Both the position numbers and the translations under genes were made by a program. Source: Saccoglossus kowalevskii (lineage: Eukaryota > Hemichordata > Enteropneusta > Harrimaniidae). From it: 21,798 bases of DNA. Shown piece after piece: positions 9,059 through 17,890 of this stretch (the first letter of the stretch is position 1; every line of letters starts with the position of its first letter). The notes under the pieces are model-generated. The model had not been told where the DNA came from, did not search any database, and saw only the letters and a program-made list of their open reading frames with translations. The DNA lies in assembly GCF_000003605.2 (NCBI RefSeq), contig NW_003150775.1, positions 1 through 21,798 on the forward strand. Direction: 5' to 3'.

Positions 9059-9206
9059 GAGGCCTTTTTCTTAGAGAATGCTACCCTAGGGTGTTTCTTT
9101 TGGATCCGGGTATATTCTCTAGTAGTTTCAATTGGGGTTGTAATCTGTAATTAAGCCTAAAAAGTAATAAATGAAATTTATTATTTCCACTGATTTTCTG
9201 GTAGGT
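9059..9206 (+). repeat. DIRS right inverted terminal repeat
   Basis: It pairs with 3532-3653. Relative to the left repeat it carries about 22 extra bases including AAGCCTAAAAAGTAATAAAT, so the two ends are not the same length. Confidence 0.85.
9163..9189 (+). repeat. Terminal copy of the 27-bp palindromic motif
   Basis: It is identical over 27 bp to 8925-8951 and 238 bp from it. It lies inside the right terminal repeat close to the outer tip. Confidence 0.75.
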
Positions 9207-10090
9207 AAACAAACAGGTTTGTACAACCCTAATAGTCAGATTGAAAGGCTGGATAGCTCTGCCATCGGACACAGTGACAGGATTTGTTGAATGTATTGGA
9301 TGCAATAATGACTTGGAAGGAAGATCAGAAGTTATGCAGTAGTATTCAGTACATCAATGGCCCTGATTTGAAGCTGAATTGGTTTCTTTGACTGATTGAA
9401 ACAGTGGTAGTATTCAAAGGATTGCCTGCAAGACATAAAATTGGTTTGATTGTTTCTAGCAGTAATGGCTCTGGTTGGGCACTTTAAAGGCTTTCCTCTT
9501 TTACCTGACACAGCAATGGTTTTGGGTTAATGTACACAGTACACGAATGACCCTGATTGGAAGGCTCTCGCACCTGACACGACAACAATTTTTGGTAATT
9601 GTGTTCAGTGTCCACAGTTGGGCTACTTTATCCGTGAAGGCTATTTTATAGCAGCAGTATATGGCTAAGATTGGAATTAATATACTAAAACTCTTGTGTG
9701 CAACAAAGTCCACAGTCTTGGATCAATGCGTTCAGCACAGTTATGGACCAGTCTGAAAGCCAAGTTTAGAAGGTTATCCTGCCTGTCATGTGAATGGGCC
9801 ATATTGGTGAATATCTTCAAAGCAATAATGACCCTTGTTGAAAGTCATGATGGTCTCCAAACAGTCTTGGACAAATGTGTTTAATGTGCCAATGTTCCTG
9901 ATTTGAAACTTTTTAGACTGTTCCATGTGACACAGCAAATATCTGGAGTGAATGTGGTCTGAGTGCAAATACCCCTTAAAACAATGCCACTGTGTTGAGC
10001 AATGTGTCAATGCAGCATTTGTCAGTTAATTTGTGCCTTGGATAAGTGTGTTTAGTTGAGTATAAGATGCCTGGCCATGAGTGTGTTAGT
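9207..10090. repeat. Degenerate ~70 bp tandem repeat, right part
   Basis: Phrases such as ACCTGACACAGCAATGGT (9503) and ACCTGACACGACAACAAT (9572) lie 69 bp apart, joined by a unit containing 'cagtacacgaatgaccctgattggaaggctct'-type words. Looser copies (GCAATAATGACC, TTTGAAGC, CAGTACATCAATGG) run on to about 10090. The same words occur left of the DIRS element at 3130-3531. The small open frames here are repeat-derived. Confidence 0.6.
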
Positions 10091-10183
10091 GGCCTTGCTG
10101 GAAAACCGTTTTCACAATTGATATATTCATCTTCCTCATTAATGAATTTACATCTTCACTTAAGCAAAATAAATGACTGACAA
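10091..10183. other. Short AT-rich spacer
   Basis: No signal is seen between the end of the degenerate repeat and the open frame at 10184. Confidence 0.3.
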
Positions 10184-10396
10184 ATGCCCCCATGTGTCAG
10201 CGAGAGACTATTATATATGAATCCCAAGGCATATAGCCAAGTGATGCCAGGTGTCAAATCCTGTGAGAATGTTGTACTGAATAGTAGCATTGAGGTCTTT
10301 GAAGACAAGCTGTTAACTAAAGAGTATGGTGGGAACTGCACGCTTGTATCTTCCCTTTTTACAATCTCTTCACATGTGTTACCTACCCTGGTATAG
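10184..10396 (+). pseudogene. Possible CRAL-TRIO (SEC14-like) exon or remnant
   Basis: The frame is open for 70 codons and reads NPKAYSQVMP, then a segment ending IEVFEDKLLTKEYGGN. CRAL-TRIO lipid-binding domains typically end with a hydrophobic strand, a helix with a leucine, and L-P-x-E-Y-G-G-[ETN]. The order and spacing resemble that pattern, but only the K-E-Y-G-G-N end is strong. The expected proline is threonine, and several residues seem missing between VMPG and VVLN. No clean acceptor-donor pair brackets it in phase with a neighbour. It could equally be a chance open frame. If real, it would be a decayed exon of a SEC14-like lipid carrier. Confidence 0.22.
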
Positions 10397-11840
10397 AAGA
10401 TGAAGTGGCAAATCTATATCCCATTGACTGGGAGAATCTTTAAAACTACCATATTAGGGACAGTGAGATTAGTTGTACGTATTTAACGGTGTTCTGTTGC
10501 CCTATAATTCCATAATAATTCAATTAATCAGTCACAGACTGATATATTTACTATTGCTTGCAATGATTACATAACAAATGGATTATTTAACAAATTAATA
10601 CCTGTTTCGTTTAGCTAAATTAGCTAAAAGTACATGCCACCCGACATAGTGAAGATGTGTGCTCAGTTCAAATATAACCCCATTGGGTTATCAGCTGGAT
10701 AAGACTTCTACTTTTTGTTTACATTGTAGGTTTGAATTTGTTTCCTATCAGACTGTTGTGTCTTTTAGTTATGTGTGTAAATATGTGTGTCTTTAATGGC
10801 CAGAACCGAACTACTTTCTTTTGGGTGAACATCAATTTATGGGTGTGTCTTTAAATTCTAACTGTTTGTTTCTTAACTGTCCAGCTCCAGCCTGCAAGAG
10901 TCATTCCTTCCAGTAAATATTTGAGTTGGCGGGCACCATTGATTTGCATATGGTGATGTTTACTATAGGCACATTTAGAGCTATCTCTTAATGTGCCAGT
11001 TGTGTTCCACAGCTGCAACTCATTCCATTCCCAGTAAGAGAGAACTATAATCAGTGGTAGTTTATTTGGAGGAAACCTCAGCTTGCTGCTTTATTAAAAT
11101 AAGTCCCCACCTCAAGTCATGGTTCAATGCAAATGTCTTTATGAAATAGTTTTGGTTTGAATATCTTTGCACACAATCATTTGCCTCTTTTCAAGCTCAG
11201 TTTTGTAGTAGTTTTGATTCATTTTATTTTGATTCACTAAAATATCTTAAAAATGTCATTACTATTTTTGCAATGCGTCATCTTGGATACAGTTCATACA
11301 ATGTTCACAGGTGATCAGGGAAAATGTAGTTTTCTTCCTGTGTCATTGCACTCTCAAGTACTATCATAATATATATTGATATTGTGATAAATTGTACATG
11401 TTTGGATACTTTGCAACAACCCATTGCACATGTTTATTTTTAAAAACTGCTGATACAGTCACTGGATTGTGTTGTCAGCAGAAGTTGAGATACATCCTGT
11501 CTCTCCCTGTGGCATAATGGTATGTCTCAGACAGTGACATGGTGATTGTGAAATACCTTGGAATGTGCTGAGCCCAGTGTTGTTGGCAATGAAAATAGAT
11601 ATGACATCATTGACCCGAGTCTCCCACTTTAAATTGGTAGAGCTTGGATTAAGGGTGGTTTATTCCACTACCAAAATTGGCATCCTCTGTACACTGATTT
11701 GTAGGCTATTTCAAGATAACCAATCATTTCGTTATGTACATTTTATTATTTGCATGGCCATAAATTAGCTAGGGTATTTAAGTTGAGACATTGTGTTGAT
11801 TTGTTATAATCGTTACTGGTATATTTCTTTCTCTGCACAG
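10397..11840. other. Unassigned AT-rich sequence
   Basis: I see no recognisable gene, element boundary or array. A 67-codon frame at 11565-11768 has no family features. The stretch ends in a strong pyrimidine tract and CAG at 11840, so part of it may be an intron on the + strand. Confidence 0.4.
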
Positions 11841-11925
11841 TCTCAGTTGTGATGATATACATTCACCAAACGATCCCCACCCTGTGACAGCGGATGAGCT
11901 GAGAGGGAGGAGACTTATAAGATAA
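11841..11925 (+). CDS. Candidate terminal coding exon of an unidentified gene
   Basis: An excellent acceptor (TTTCTTTCTCTGCACAG) ends at 11840. After one leading base that completes a codon from the previous exon, the frame reads LSCDDIHSPNDPHPVTADEL, then RGRRLIR and a TAA at 11923-11925. AATAAA follows at 12045-12050, about 120 bp after the stop, so acceptor, short coding tail and poly(A) signal are in the right order. The tail is charged and proline-containing, unlike random AT-rich translation, but I do not recognise its family. No upstream exon with a matching phase-2 end was found, and the stretch is too short to be certain. Confidence 0.35.
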
Positions 11926-12055
11926 GCACGCTACCAAAGACAAAGACTATTAGACCGGTATTAAAGACAAGCTCCTCGATCCCGAATACGATGTAGCCCC
12001 ATAAAGGCCCCCCCCCCCGCATTTAACGTCACAATATAAATATGAATAAAATTTG
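11926..12055 (+). terminator. Candidate 3' UTR with poly(A) signal
   Basis: AATAAA lies at 12045-12050, downstream of the candidate terminal exon. An 11-base C run lies at 12008-12018. Confidence 0.3.
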
Positions 12056-12557
12056 TTTAATTATAGATCTGGTATGTTCCAACCTTATAGATGACACATT
12101 TTCTTCTCTGTCATAGCCTCAATTACACCACCCATATACATGTAGTGGGTTTTAAATGGATTGGCTTCTGATCCAATGGCACAGCACACTTTGCTGTGAC
12201 CAGCCAGAGCAAAATGTATGACTCCTTGTGTTTCCTCATTGCTCGCCAACCAAACTGTAAAGTACTTTTTTCAAAGCTGTTGCATGACACCATACAAGAC
12301 AAAACAGAATCCCATGCATTAGAGTTCAGTTTTTGGCTTCCATTTCAACCTGTTTTTCATATCAAGTGTGACAGATATTGTGTGGCCAGACTCGTATCCA
12401 CTATACAGGATTATCAAATGATTACACCACATGGCTCCACTATCATACCAATGCGCCCAGACACGTGTTAAGGTTTATTGTCAATGAGACAGTCTTCTTT
12501 CAGTGATCTGATTTGTCCATAGTGCCACATGGTATGTGTATGTTAAGCGATAGTGGT
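12056..12557. other. Unassigned sequence
   Basis: A 91-codon + strand frame at 12196-12471 has no signal peptide, motif or splice context that I can recognise. Nothing else is seen. Confidence 0.35.
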
Positions 12558-12926
12558 TCAACTAAACCCTTCATGCATTTTTTGTGGATCATCACTTAAA
12601 GCTTTTGCACCCTTAACTTGTGGAAAAAGCTGGCTCAGGATTGGCCAGTGAAAAATGTCTAAGATCTCAAACAGTACACTATCCTGACTATGCTTGCCAT
12701 TACCATCACATTTCTGCAACTTGCATTTAGTATGAGCTTGCAGATGGTATTTCTTAGGCAGTAATGGGCCCAGAACAGAAAAAGAGATCAGTGGTAGTGC
12801 AGAGGTACCACTAATTCCCCAACCCTCTGTAAGTATCCAAGGGCCCCAGAAAAAGCTTGTGTGAATTGTCAAGAATGTGTTTAATATACGTAACATATTC
12901 TGGCATGGTGAGTCATTTGAGACCAC
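12558..12926 (-). CDS. Unidentified minus-strand open frame, possible terminal exon
   Basis: The frame has 122 codons ending in a stop at 12558. Its C-terminal half, including KKYHLQAHTKCKLQKC and a hydrophilic tail, looks more protein-like than its surroundings. On the minus strand a good acceptor (ATACTTACAG, about 12830-12839) precedes that half. A minus-strand AATAAA (TTTATT on +, near 12474-12479) lies about 80 bp after the stop. I recognise no family, and a random frame of this length is possible in 22 kb. Treat it as a candidate exon covering about 12558-12829. Confidence 0.2.
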   Translation of the reverse strand: MVSNDSPCQNMLRILNTFLTIHTSFFWGPWILTEGWGISGTSALPLISFSVLGPLLPKKYHLQAHTKCKLQKCDGNGKHSQDSVLFEILDIFHWPILSQLFPQVKGAKALSDDPQKMHEGFS

Positions 12927-13776
12927 TCATTGGATGATACCAACAAGTAGGTGCATGCGACATGAGATCTGATTGAAATGAAACTCTGTATGGAGGCCAC
13001 TGATTGGTAGATTGGACTACACCAGGTGTTCATATTATGGTGCAGGTGCTAGAGTCTATACAATCTGCTTTGTGCTTCACGTTTTGTTGAACCAACTTAA
13101 GGGGAAGTTGTGTGTTTGTGCTCCATGACCTGTCTGCACCTGTTTGTGTTGCTGTGGAAGCTTACACCAGGAGTCGACCAACTTAACTGCATCACCACCA
13201 AACTACGCCTACCAATCTATGCACAGAGACAGGAAACACCAAGATTTGATGTTGCTTGAAGGTTTTTTAGTATATAATCTCACCAAGCTAGCTTGTCCCT
13301 ACTAAAATCACTATGGGGAAATCACAAAACTTGGGGTGTAGGCTCTTGGCAGTCAGGCAGGTGTTTCCCCTTGGCAGTCAGAGAGGTGTCTCGCCTTATA
13401 TCAGCAGACAGACATTTCTTCACAAAAAAGAGCTGTTGACACTTTCCCAGTTTTTCCATCTCCAAACAAGTATAATTCTAATTTAGTAAGTCAAATTGAA
13501 ATAAGTATGGACTGTATCATTTGTGTGTTAGCAGGAACCCACAAATGATGTGGAATGTATTTTGGCTTCCTCCCCTGCTAAGTGAGTTTCCCCGACTCGA
13601 AGAATTCCACTCCCGATATCCTGACCACAAAAGTGAACAATGCACACACACACAAACACCACTGGATATTCCCAGCCCAGTGGTATATATAACAATTTAT
13701 ATTTTTTTACAGAACTCTTTATAATTTATTATGTTATGTTGTCCAGCAGCCTAGTTGCAATATTTTTTCTGAGAAT
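12927..13776. other. Unassigned sequence with a small tandem duplication
   Basis: CTTGGCAGTCAG..CAGGTGT is repeated 26 bp apart at 13344 and 13370. No gene is evident. A 47-bp exon-like segment (13535-13581) is discussed under findings. Confidence 0.35.
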
Positions 13777-13780
13777 TTAA

Positions 13781-14078
13781 AGCGCGATAGTCGTCGCGCT
13801 GTGCATGTGCGACATTTGTGTTGATAAACATTGCTTTTCCCACAATCCAATGTGCTCTTCAAGTGGAAATCACAAGTATGAGGTTTGACCTGGGCGCGAC
13901 TTGCACTGACTACCGGCGGTGACTCCTTCAATACCTTCCAATCACCTAAAATTACCTAATTAAAGCTTGGAATCGTCTCAGTTTGTACTCGCTGATCTTC
14001 GCAACAGTAAAAGTCGCCATCTTTGTTTATATGAGACCCATATATCTCGCGCATGTGTGGCGCGACGACTACCGCGCT
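13781..14078. mobile_element. TTAA-flanked MITE, 298 bp
   Basis: The terminal inverted repeats start AGCGCGATAGTCGTCGCGC on the left and AGCGCGGTAGTCGTCGCGC on the right (reverse complement), with matching CATGTGCGA/CATGCGCGA further in. TTAA flanks both ends (13777-13780 and 14079-14082). There is no coding capacity. The inner sequence differs from the two short MITEs at 17735 and 19208, but the AGCG...GTCGTC terminal pattern is shared, so it may belong to the same or a related transposase system. Whether the duplication is TTAA or only TA cannot be settled, because the terminal bases are symmetrical. Confidence 0.85.
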
Positions 14079-14082
14079 TTAA

Positions 14083-14752
14083 TGTTTTTTTATTTCAAAG
14101 ATGAATGAAATGAATCAAATGGTGGGCAACATCATATCATATCTATCAACACCATCTTGAACATTATCCAGTGTAGAAACTTATCTGAAGATGATGTGAT
14201 TCAGTACTTTACAATAGGTTTAACATTTTATAGCACTCTACATATGCCTAGACTTGTAACACCCTACTTGGTCACTATCATTAGTTTTATAGTATAACAT
14301 GCTGCATCTCTCACTGACTGGTCAAGACGTTTTACTCGCCTCGTCTTGGAGCAGGAGATATTCAGTAACAATCTGAAATTCAGGTTTACTTCTGACACAG
14401 TCACAAGTGGACCAATCACCTCTCCAAGGTGAAAAAAATAAGAGGCTGCACAAACATGCGACTTCCACCTACATCCTTGGTATGGCGGAAATCTTTGACT
14501 GTACAAATAGAAGAATGGTGACCTGATTCTTGTTTTGTTTGACATATATTATAATTAAGACCATACTCGTTTTTTTCTCTTGGTATGTACTTGTTTTAGC
14601 TGTATTACTAGGATTTGTCATGCCCTTTTAAAAACGTTAGGAGGTCTCAACAAGGCTACCAAAAATGACCATTATTTCACCTTATTATACATCTTGCAAC
14701 TATAACAATTCCCAGATCGACGAGCTGTGTAGATGCATGGTTACTCTGCTGT
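14083..14752. other. Unassigned sequence
   Basis: A 93-codon minus-strand frame (14264-14545) has no recognisable family features or splice support. Nothing else is evident. Confidence 0.3.
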
Positions 14753-14989
14753 ATGAGAAGACTTCAGAAAAGACTTCCTGAAACTTGCTAAATGCACAGT
14801 ATTACTTCATTAATGTACATCAGCTGTGACACTTAGATCATTTACTACCGACAGGCTTTTAACTACCATTAGAATCCTCATAAAAATAGACCTTCTATAC
14901 AAAAATAGGGAATGTAATGTAACTGAACCCATGAGAGGGCTGCAGAAAAGATACCAAAAACTTGCTAAATTGTTACTTCATTAATGTAT
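14753..14989. repeat. Imperfect direct duplication, ~178 bp apart
   Basis: 14753-14817 and 14931-14989 share ATGAGA, CAGAAAAGA, AAACTTGCTAAAT and TTACTTCATTAATGTA in the same order with small gaps. They look like two old copies of one sequence. Confidence 0.6.
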
Positions 14990-15197
14990 GGTAACTAGTC
15001 CGTATTCATGTAGACGTCTTCTTACTACCTCACAACCCTACCCACAGCCACTCATTATGCACTGTGAAATCAATTGGCCGTGTTCTAGTGTGGAATAAGC
15101 TTGGGTAATATGAAGAATCCTCGTTGGGTGATGCCCGGTGACTGTGGGAAGTCATGCTGGACGTGATTATTATGGCGTTTTCTCGCCAGTTCGAAGC

Positions 15198-15218
15198 ATA
15201 TATATATATATATATATA
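15198..15218. repeat. (TA)n microsatellite
   Basis: An uninterrupted AT/TA run of about 21 bases. It lies inside overlapping open frames on both strands and encodes their Ile-Tyr runs, so those parts are not protein evidence. Confidence 0.9.
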
Positions 15219-15219
15219 G

Positions 15220-15479
15220 ACCTAGAGGAATACATGGAACACGTGATGCCAGGTGCTTTGAGAAGAGTGAGTACATCATGCTGCATATTAGGCACTCGCC
15301 ATATATCATTGGTTATCATATTTAAATAGTTCCAGCTGGGGAAATTAGTTACATTGCCTCTGAAAGCATCAAAGATATTAGTCATCAAAATTGCAGCTGT
15401 GTTATTTATGAAATTCAAATGGCTCTGTATAATTCCGTGAATGCTGAACTCTGTTGCTAATAAACTGTTGTTCAATAAA
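15220..15479 (+). other. Possible spliced 3' gene end (two small exons plus poly(A) signals)
   Basis: AG at 15218-15219 is followed by 47 bp reading LEEYMEHVMPGALRR up to a consensus donor GTGAGT at 15267. After a 69-bp gap an acceptor TTCCAG ends at 15335. The same phase then continues for 34 codons (LGKLVTLPLKASKILVIK and on) to TGA at 15438-15440. AATAAA signals lie at 15459 and 15474. The arrangement is orderly, but every part is short and the first acceptor is just the end of a TA repeat. A 101-codon minus-strand frame overlaps it. I do not recognise the product. Confidence 0.2.
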
Positions 15480-15998
15480 ATGTCATAGTTTGAACTTATA
15501 TCTTCCCCGGAATTTACATCATCAATCAGTGGAGGCCAGGATTTATATGAATCAATTGGCTATAATTTTATGAGTAGTATTCGATGTTTCTGTGTTTGGT
15601 CATGACAATAGTTTTGTGCAGTAATAATGGTATTAAGCTAGAAAGTAATAGCCCACGCCCAATGTTATTGTTGGTATTAGTGACATTTACATTCTGACAT
15701 GACTGGAAAACTTTCTCCTATATTGGTATTGGGTGAGGCATAGCTGTATTTCGGCCCTGGTTAGAAAATATGTTTAAACTGTTAATGGTCGCAGGCATTC
15801 AGTTCAGAAATGGAGTCGTAAGCTATGGGGAAGGGGGTTATCATTTGCCAAAAAGCAAAAGTATCTAGTGCAGTAATGACCCTGCTTGGCGGGTGTGTTA
15901 ACAAGGCTCGCTCATTTGACCAAGCATTAATCTTCAAAATTGGATCTGCTTAGAAAAACTAAATTACTGGCGCTACAAACATAGAAACATGGAACACA
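15480..15998. other. Unassigned sequence
   Basis: No gene, array or element boundary is recognised. Confidence 0.3.
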
Positions 15999-16065
15999 GG
16001 ATTCGAAGTCATAACTACAGTAAATGTAAGCAGATGCTACCCCCATTACTTTATAACCCACTGCC
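15999..16065 (-). mobile_element. Possible tRNA-derived SINE head
   Basis: Read on the minus strand, the sequence has GGCAGTGGGTTATAAAG, a possible degenerate A box, and then TTCGAATCC, a perfect B-box core, about 50 bp on. This is the RNA polymerase III promoter layout of tRNA-derived SINEs. No tRNA cloverleaf can be folded convincingly, and no 3' tail repeat or target-site duplication is evident. Confidence 0.3.
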
Positions 16066-16558
16066 CCAAAACGACAGCTTGAAATAGCGTGTAGAGAATG
16101 TGTACGAACAGTGACCTGGGGACCACTCAACTGAACGTCGGTTACACAACCTTGGAAAAACGTTTAAATTGAAGTAAGCATTTTAGACTGGCAGGTTAGG
16201 CGCTTAGGGGTACAAAAAGTCGCATTCAAATATCTAACTAACTGTTTTTGTTGACGTGAACAATTTTTAGGGTATAATAAATCTGTTTAGGAGTAAAATT
16301 TGCGCTTCATTTTCAGGGTTGGGTGCCCACGGTTTAACCCCCCCCCCCTCCCGTACACAGCACAGTGACTAGATGAACATGTAAATTTTGTTTGTTACAA
16401 AAACCACGCAGAATAAATTTCTGCACACGGATCGGGGACAATTCTGTCTTATATCCAGACGTGTAATTGAAGTGTATTGTAGTGTCCTTTAGTTGAACCA
16501 TAAAATAGTATACACAACGGATTATGCTGATACAGATTGCATGTTTAGTCAATTGGAA
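16066..16558. other. Unassigned sequence with a C11 run
   Basis: An 11-base C run lies at 16338-16348. No gene is recognised. Confidence 0.3.
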
Positions 16559-16744
16559 ATGCATCAGGTCATTCTGAGGCTAGCATTGTGTATAATAGTA
16601 AATACGTTGGGCAGTGCTGCGTGTGCGGATTACATACACATCCGCAATAAGAATAAGAGTCTATGTCTGAACACGTACATGCCAATCAAGACAGGGCACC
16701 AGCAAACGCCTACGTCTTCCTTACAGCAAGTGTGCTTGTATTAA
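16559..16744 (+). CDS. Candidate first exon or small ORF with signal peptide
   Basis: From the second methionine of a longer open frame, 61 codons read MHQVILRLALCIIVNTLGSA then ACADYIHIRNKNKSLCLNT and on to a TAA stop. The first 23 or so residues look like a classic secretory signal peptide: a basic residue, a hydrophobic core, and small residues A-x-A before DY. The following Y-I-H-I-x-N...S-L-C-L-N pattern faintly recalls the first strand pair of a ricin-type beta-trefoil, but that is only an impression. It could be the first exon of a secreted protein, with a donor such as GTGTGC near 16731, or a small secreted peptide. No promoter or downstream exon could be fixed. Confidence 0.25.
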   Translation: MHQVILRLALCIIVNTLGSAACADYIHIRNKNKSLCLNTYMPIKTGHQQTPTSSLQQVCLY

Positions 16745-17734
16745 TTACTGTGTGTGTTTTCACACTGGTGCCTATGAAATGTGATACCCTCAATCATCGC
16801 AGTGTAAGCGGGTAATACGTCATTCTCAGTATGTTTTCTATGCATGTACCTAGTTCCTGAAGTCAATTCAAGAAGAAAATGTGTAAATGGGTATGATAAC
16901 ATACATACGATGACAGGGTTATTGAAATGGAATCTTGTGATATCACATTGATTTGATTGCAAATATGTAATTTAAAAGTGAAACAGACATTTCGGATCTT
17001 GGACCTTTGTAGGAAGTTAATGTTTCCAATAGACAAAAAGCACCTTTCGTTTTTAATGGGCGGTGATTACACATACGTAATGCATCCACGCAATTGGTCA
17101 TCGGTGTGAATAAAATAAAATAAAAACAACCCTAAAATCCGTTTTTCAGCAAATCCAACGTGTTGATAGTGTGTTATTTAGTAACATAATATTAACAACT
17201 GTTCTATACGTATAACCATCTGCTACAATTGAAATATTTTTTAGAGGTTATTCGCGGGTAATGACAGAAATAACTTGACGTATTGCGAAAAGCAGTGTTG
17301 ACATATTTCGAGGGCATGGGGTCTAAGTTATAAACCGTTACTGGAAAAAAATATTATTCTTGTTAAGTGATATTCATTTTGCAAAGTACCAAATGTGATC
17401 AGATTTACGTTTTACATTGAATATTGAAATAATCACATATATTAGATTACGTACCCAAGGATTGCGTCATTGCTGCCACTTTTAGCAGCAATGGCGTGAA
17501 CGAGTGCCATCTTGACTGATGGGTTTAATTCGCCGTGAATATTGGCTTTATATATATGTGTGGTTGTATATGTGACGTCATAGATTTGGCTCATCCAGTC
17601 AACGTGCGTTCGCGTTCATTACAAGCTAGCCAGAAGAGGGGGGGGGGGGGTAGCGTCTGCTTACAGTGGTCAGGCGCTTTGCCATGGTCGCGTCTTGTGT
17701 GTTCATATCTGTAAATTGCCTGTACATAAATTAA
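16745..17734. other. Unassigned AT-rich sequence
   Basis: No gene is recognised; minus-strand frames at 16741-16962 and 17591-17830 lack features. A 13-base G run sits at 17638-17650. Confidence 0.35.
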
Positions 17735-17886
17735 AGCGGGGGTGTCGTCATTCGCGCATGCGTCAGATGGCCATATCGTGTCATTGTTTACAAACAAGCG
17801 TCCACCAATGAGCCTTTTTGTTTCAAGCACGTGTTGTTATCGTCGGTTGGGACTCCCATGCGTGCGCAGGTGACGACCCTCTCGCT
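17735..17886 (+). mobile_element. TTAA-flanked short MITE, copy A (152 bp)
   Basis: Inverted ends begin AGCGGGGGTGTCGTC on the left and AGCGAGAGGGTCGTC on the right (reverse complement), and TTAA flanks both sides (17731-17734 and 17887-17890). The interior, including GCATGCGTCAGATGGCCATA, matches copy B at 19208-19364 when that copy is reverse-complemented. It has no coding capacity. Confidence 0.88.
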
Positions 17887-17890
17887 TTAA

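Larger units (their letters stand above)
3532..9206 (+). mobile_element. Decayed DIRS-like tyrosine-recombinase retrotransposon
   Basis: Inverted terminal repeats bound the element: 3532-3653 matches the reverse complement of 9059-9206. The match includes a perfect 46-bp core (3608-3653 against 9059-9104) and a perfect 15-bp outer tip (3532-3546 against 9192-9206). Inside, in order on the + strand, are an unassigned GC-rich gag-position region, reverse transcriptase, a fragment from the RNase H side, and a tyrosine recombinase. All are broken by frameshifts and stops. Reverse transcriptase plus tyrosine recombinase in place of a DDE integrase, with inverted rather than direct terminal repeats, is the hallmark of the DIRS order. 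Removing the nested transposon leaves about 4.4 kb, within the usual DIRS range. No target-site duplication is seen, as expected for recombinase-mediated insertion. Confidence 0.85.

Noticed and set aside
10234-15260. Shared GTGATGCCAGGTG at 10238 and 15242
   Set aside because: A single 13-bp match is expected by chance a few times in 22 kb, and the flanks do not align.
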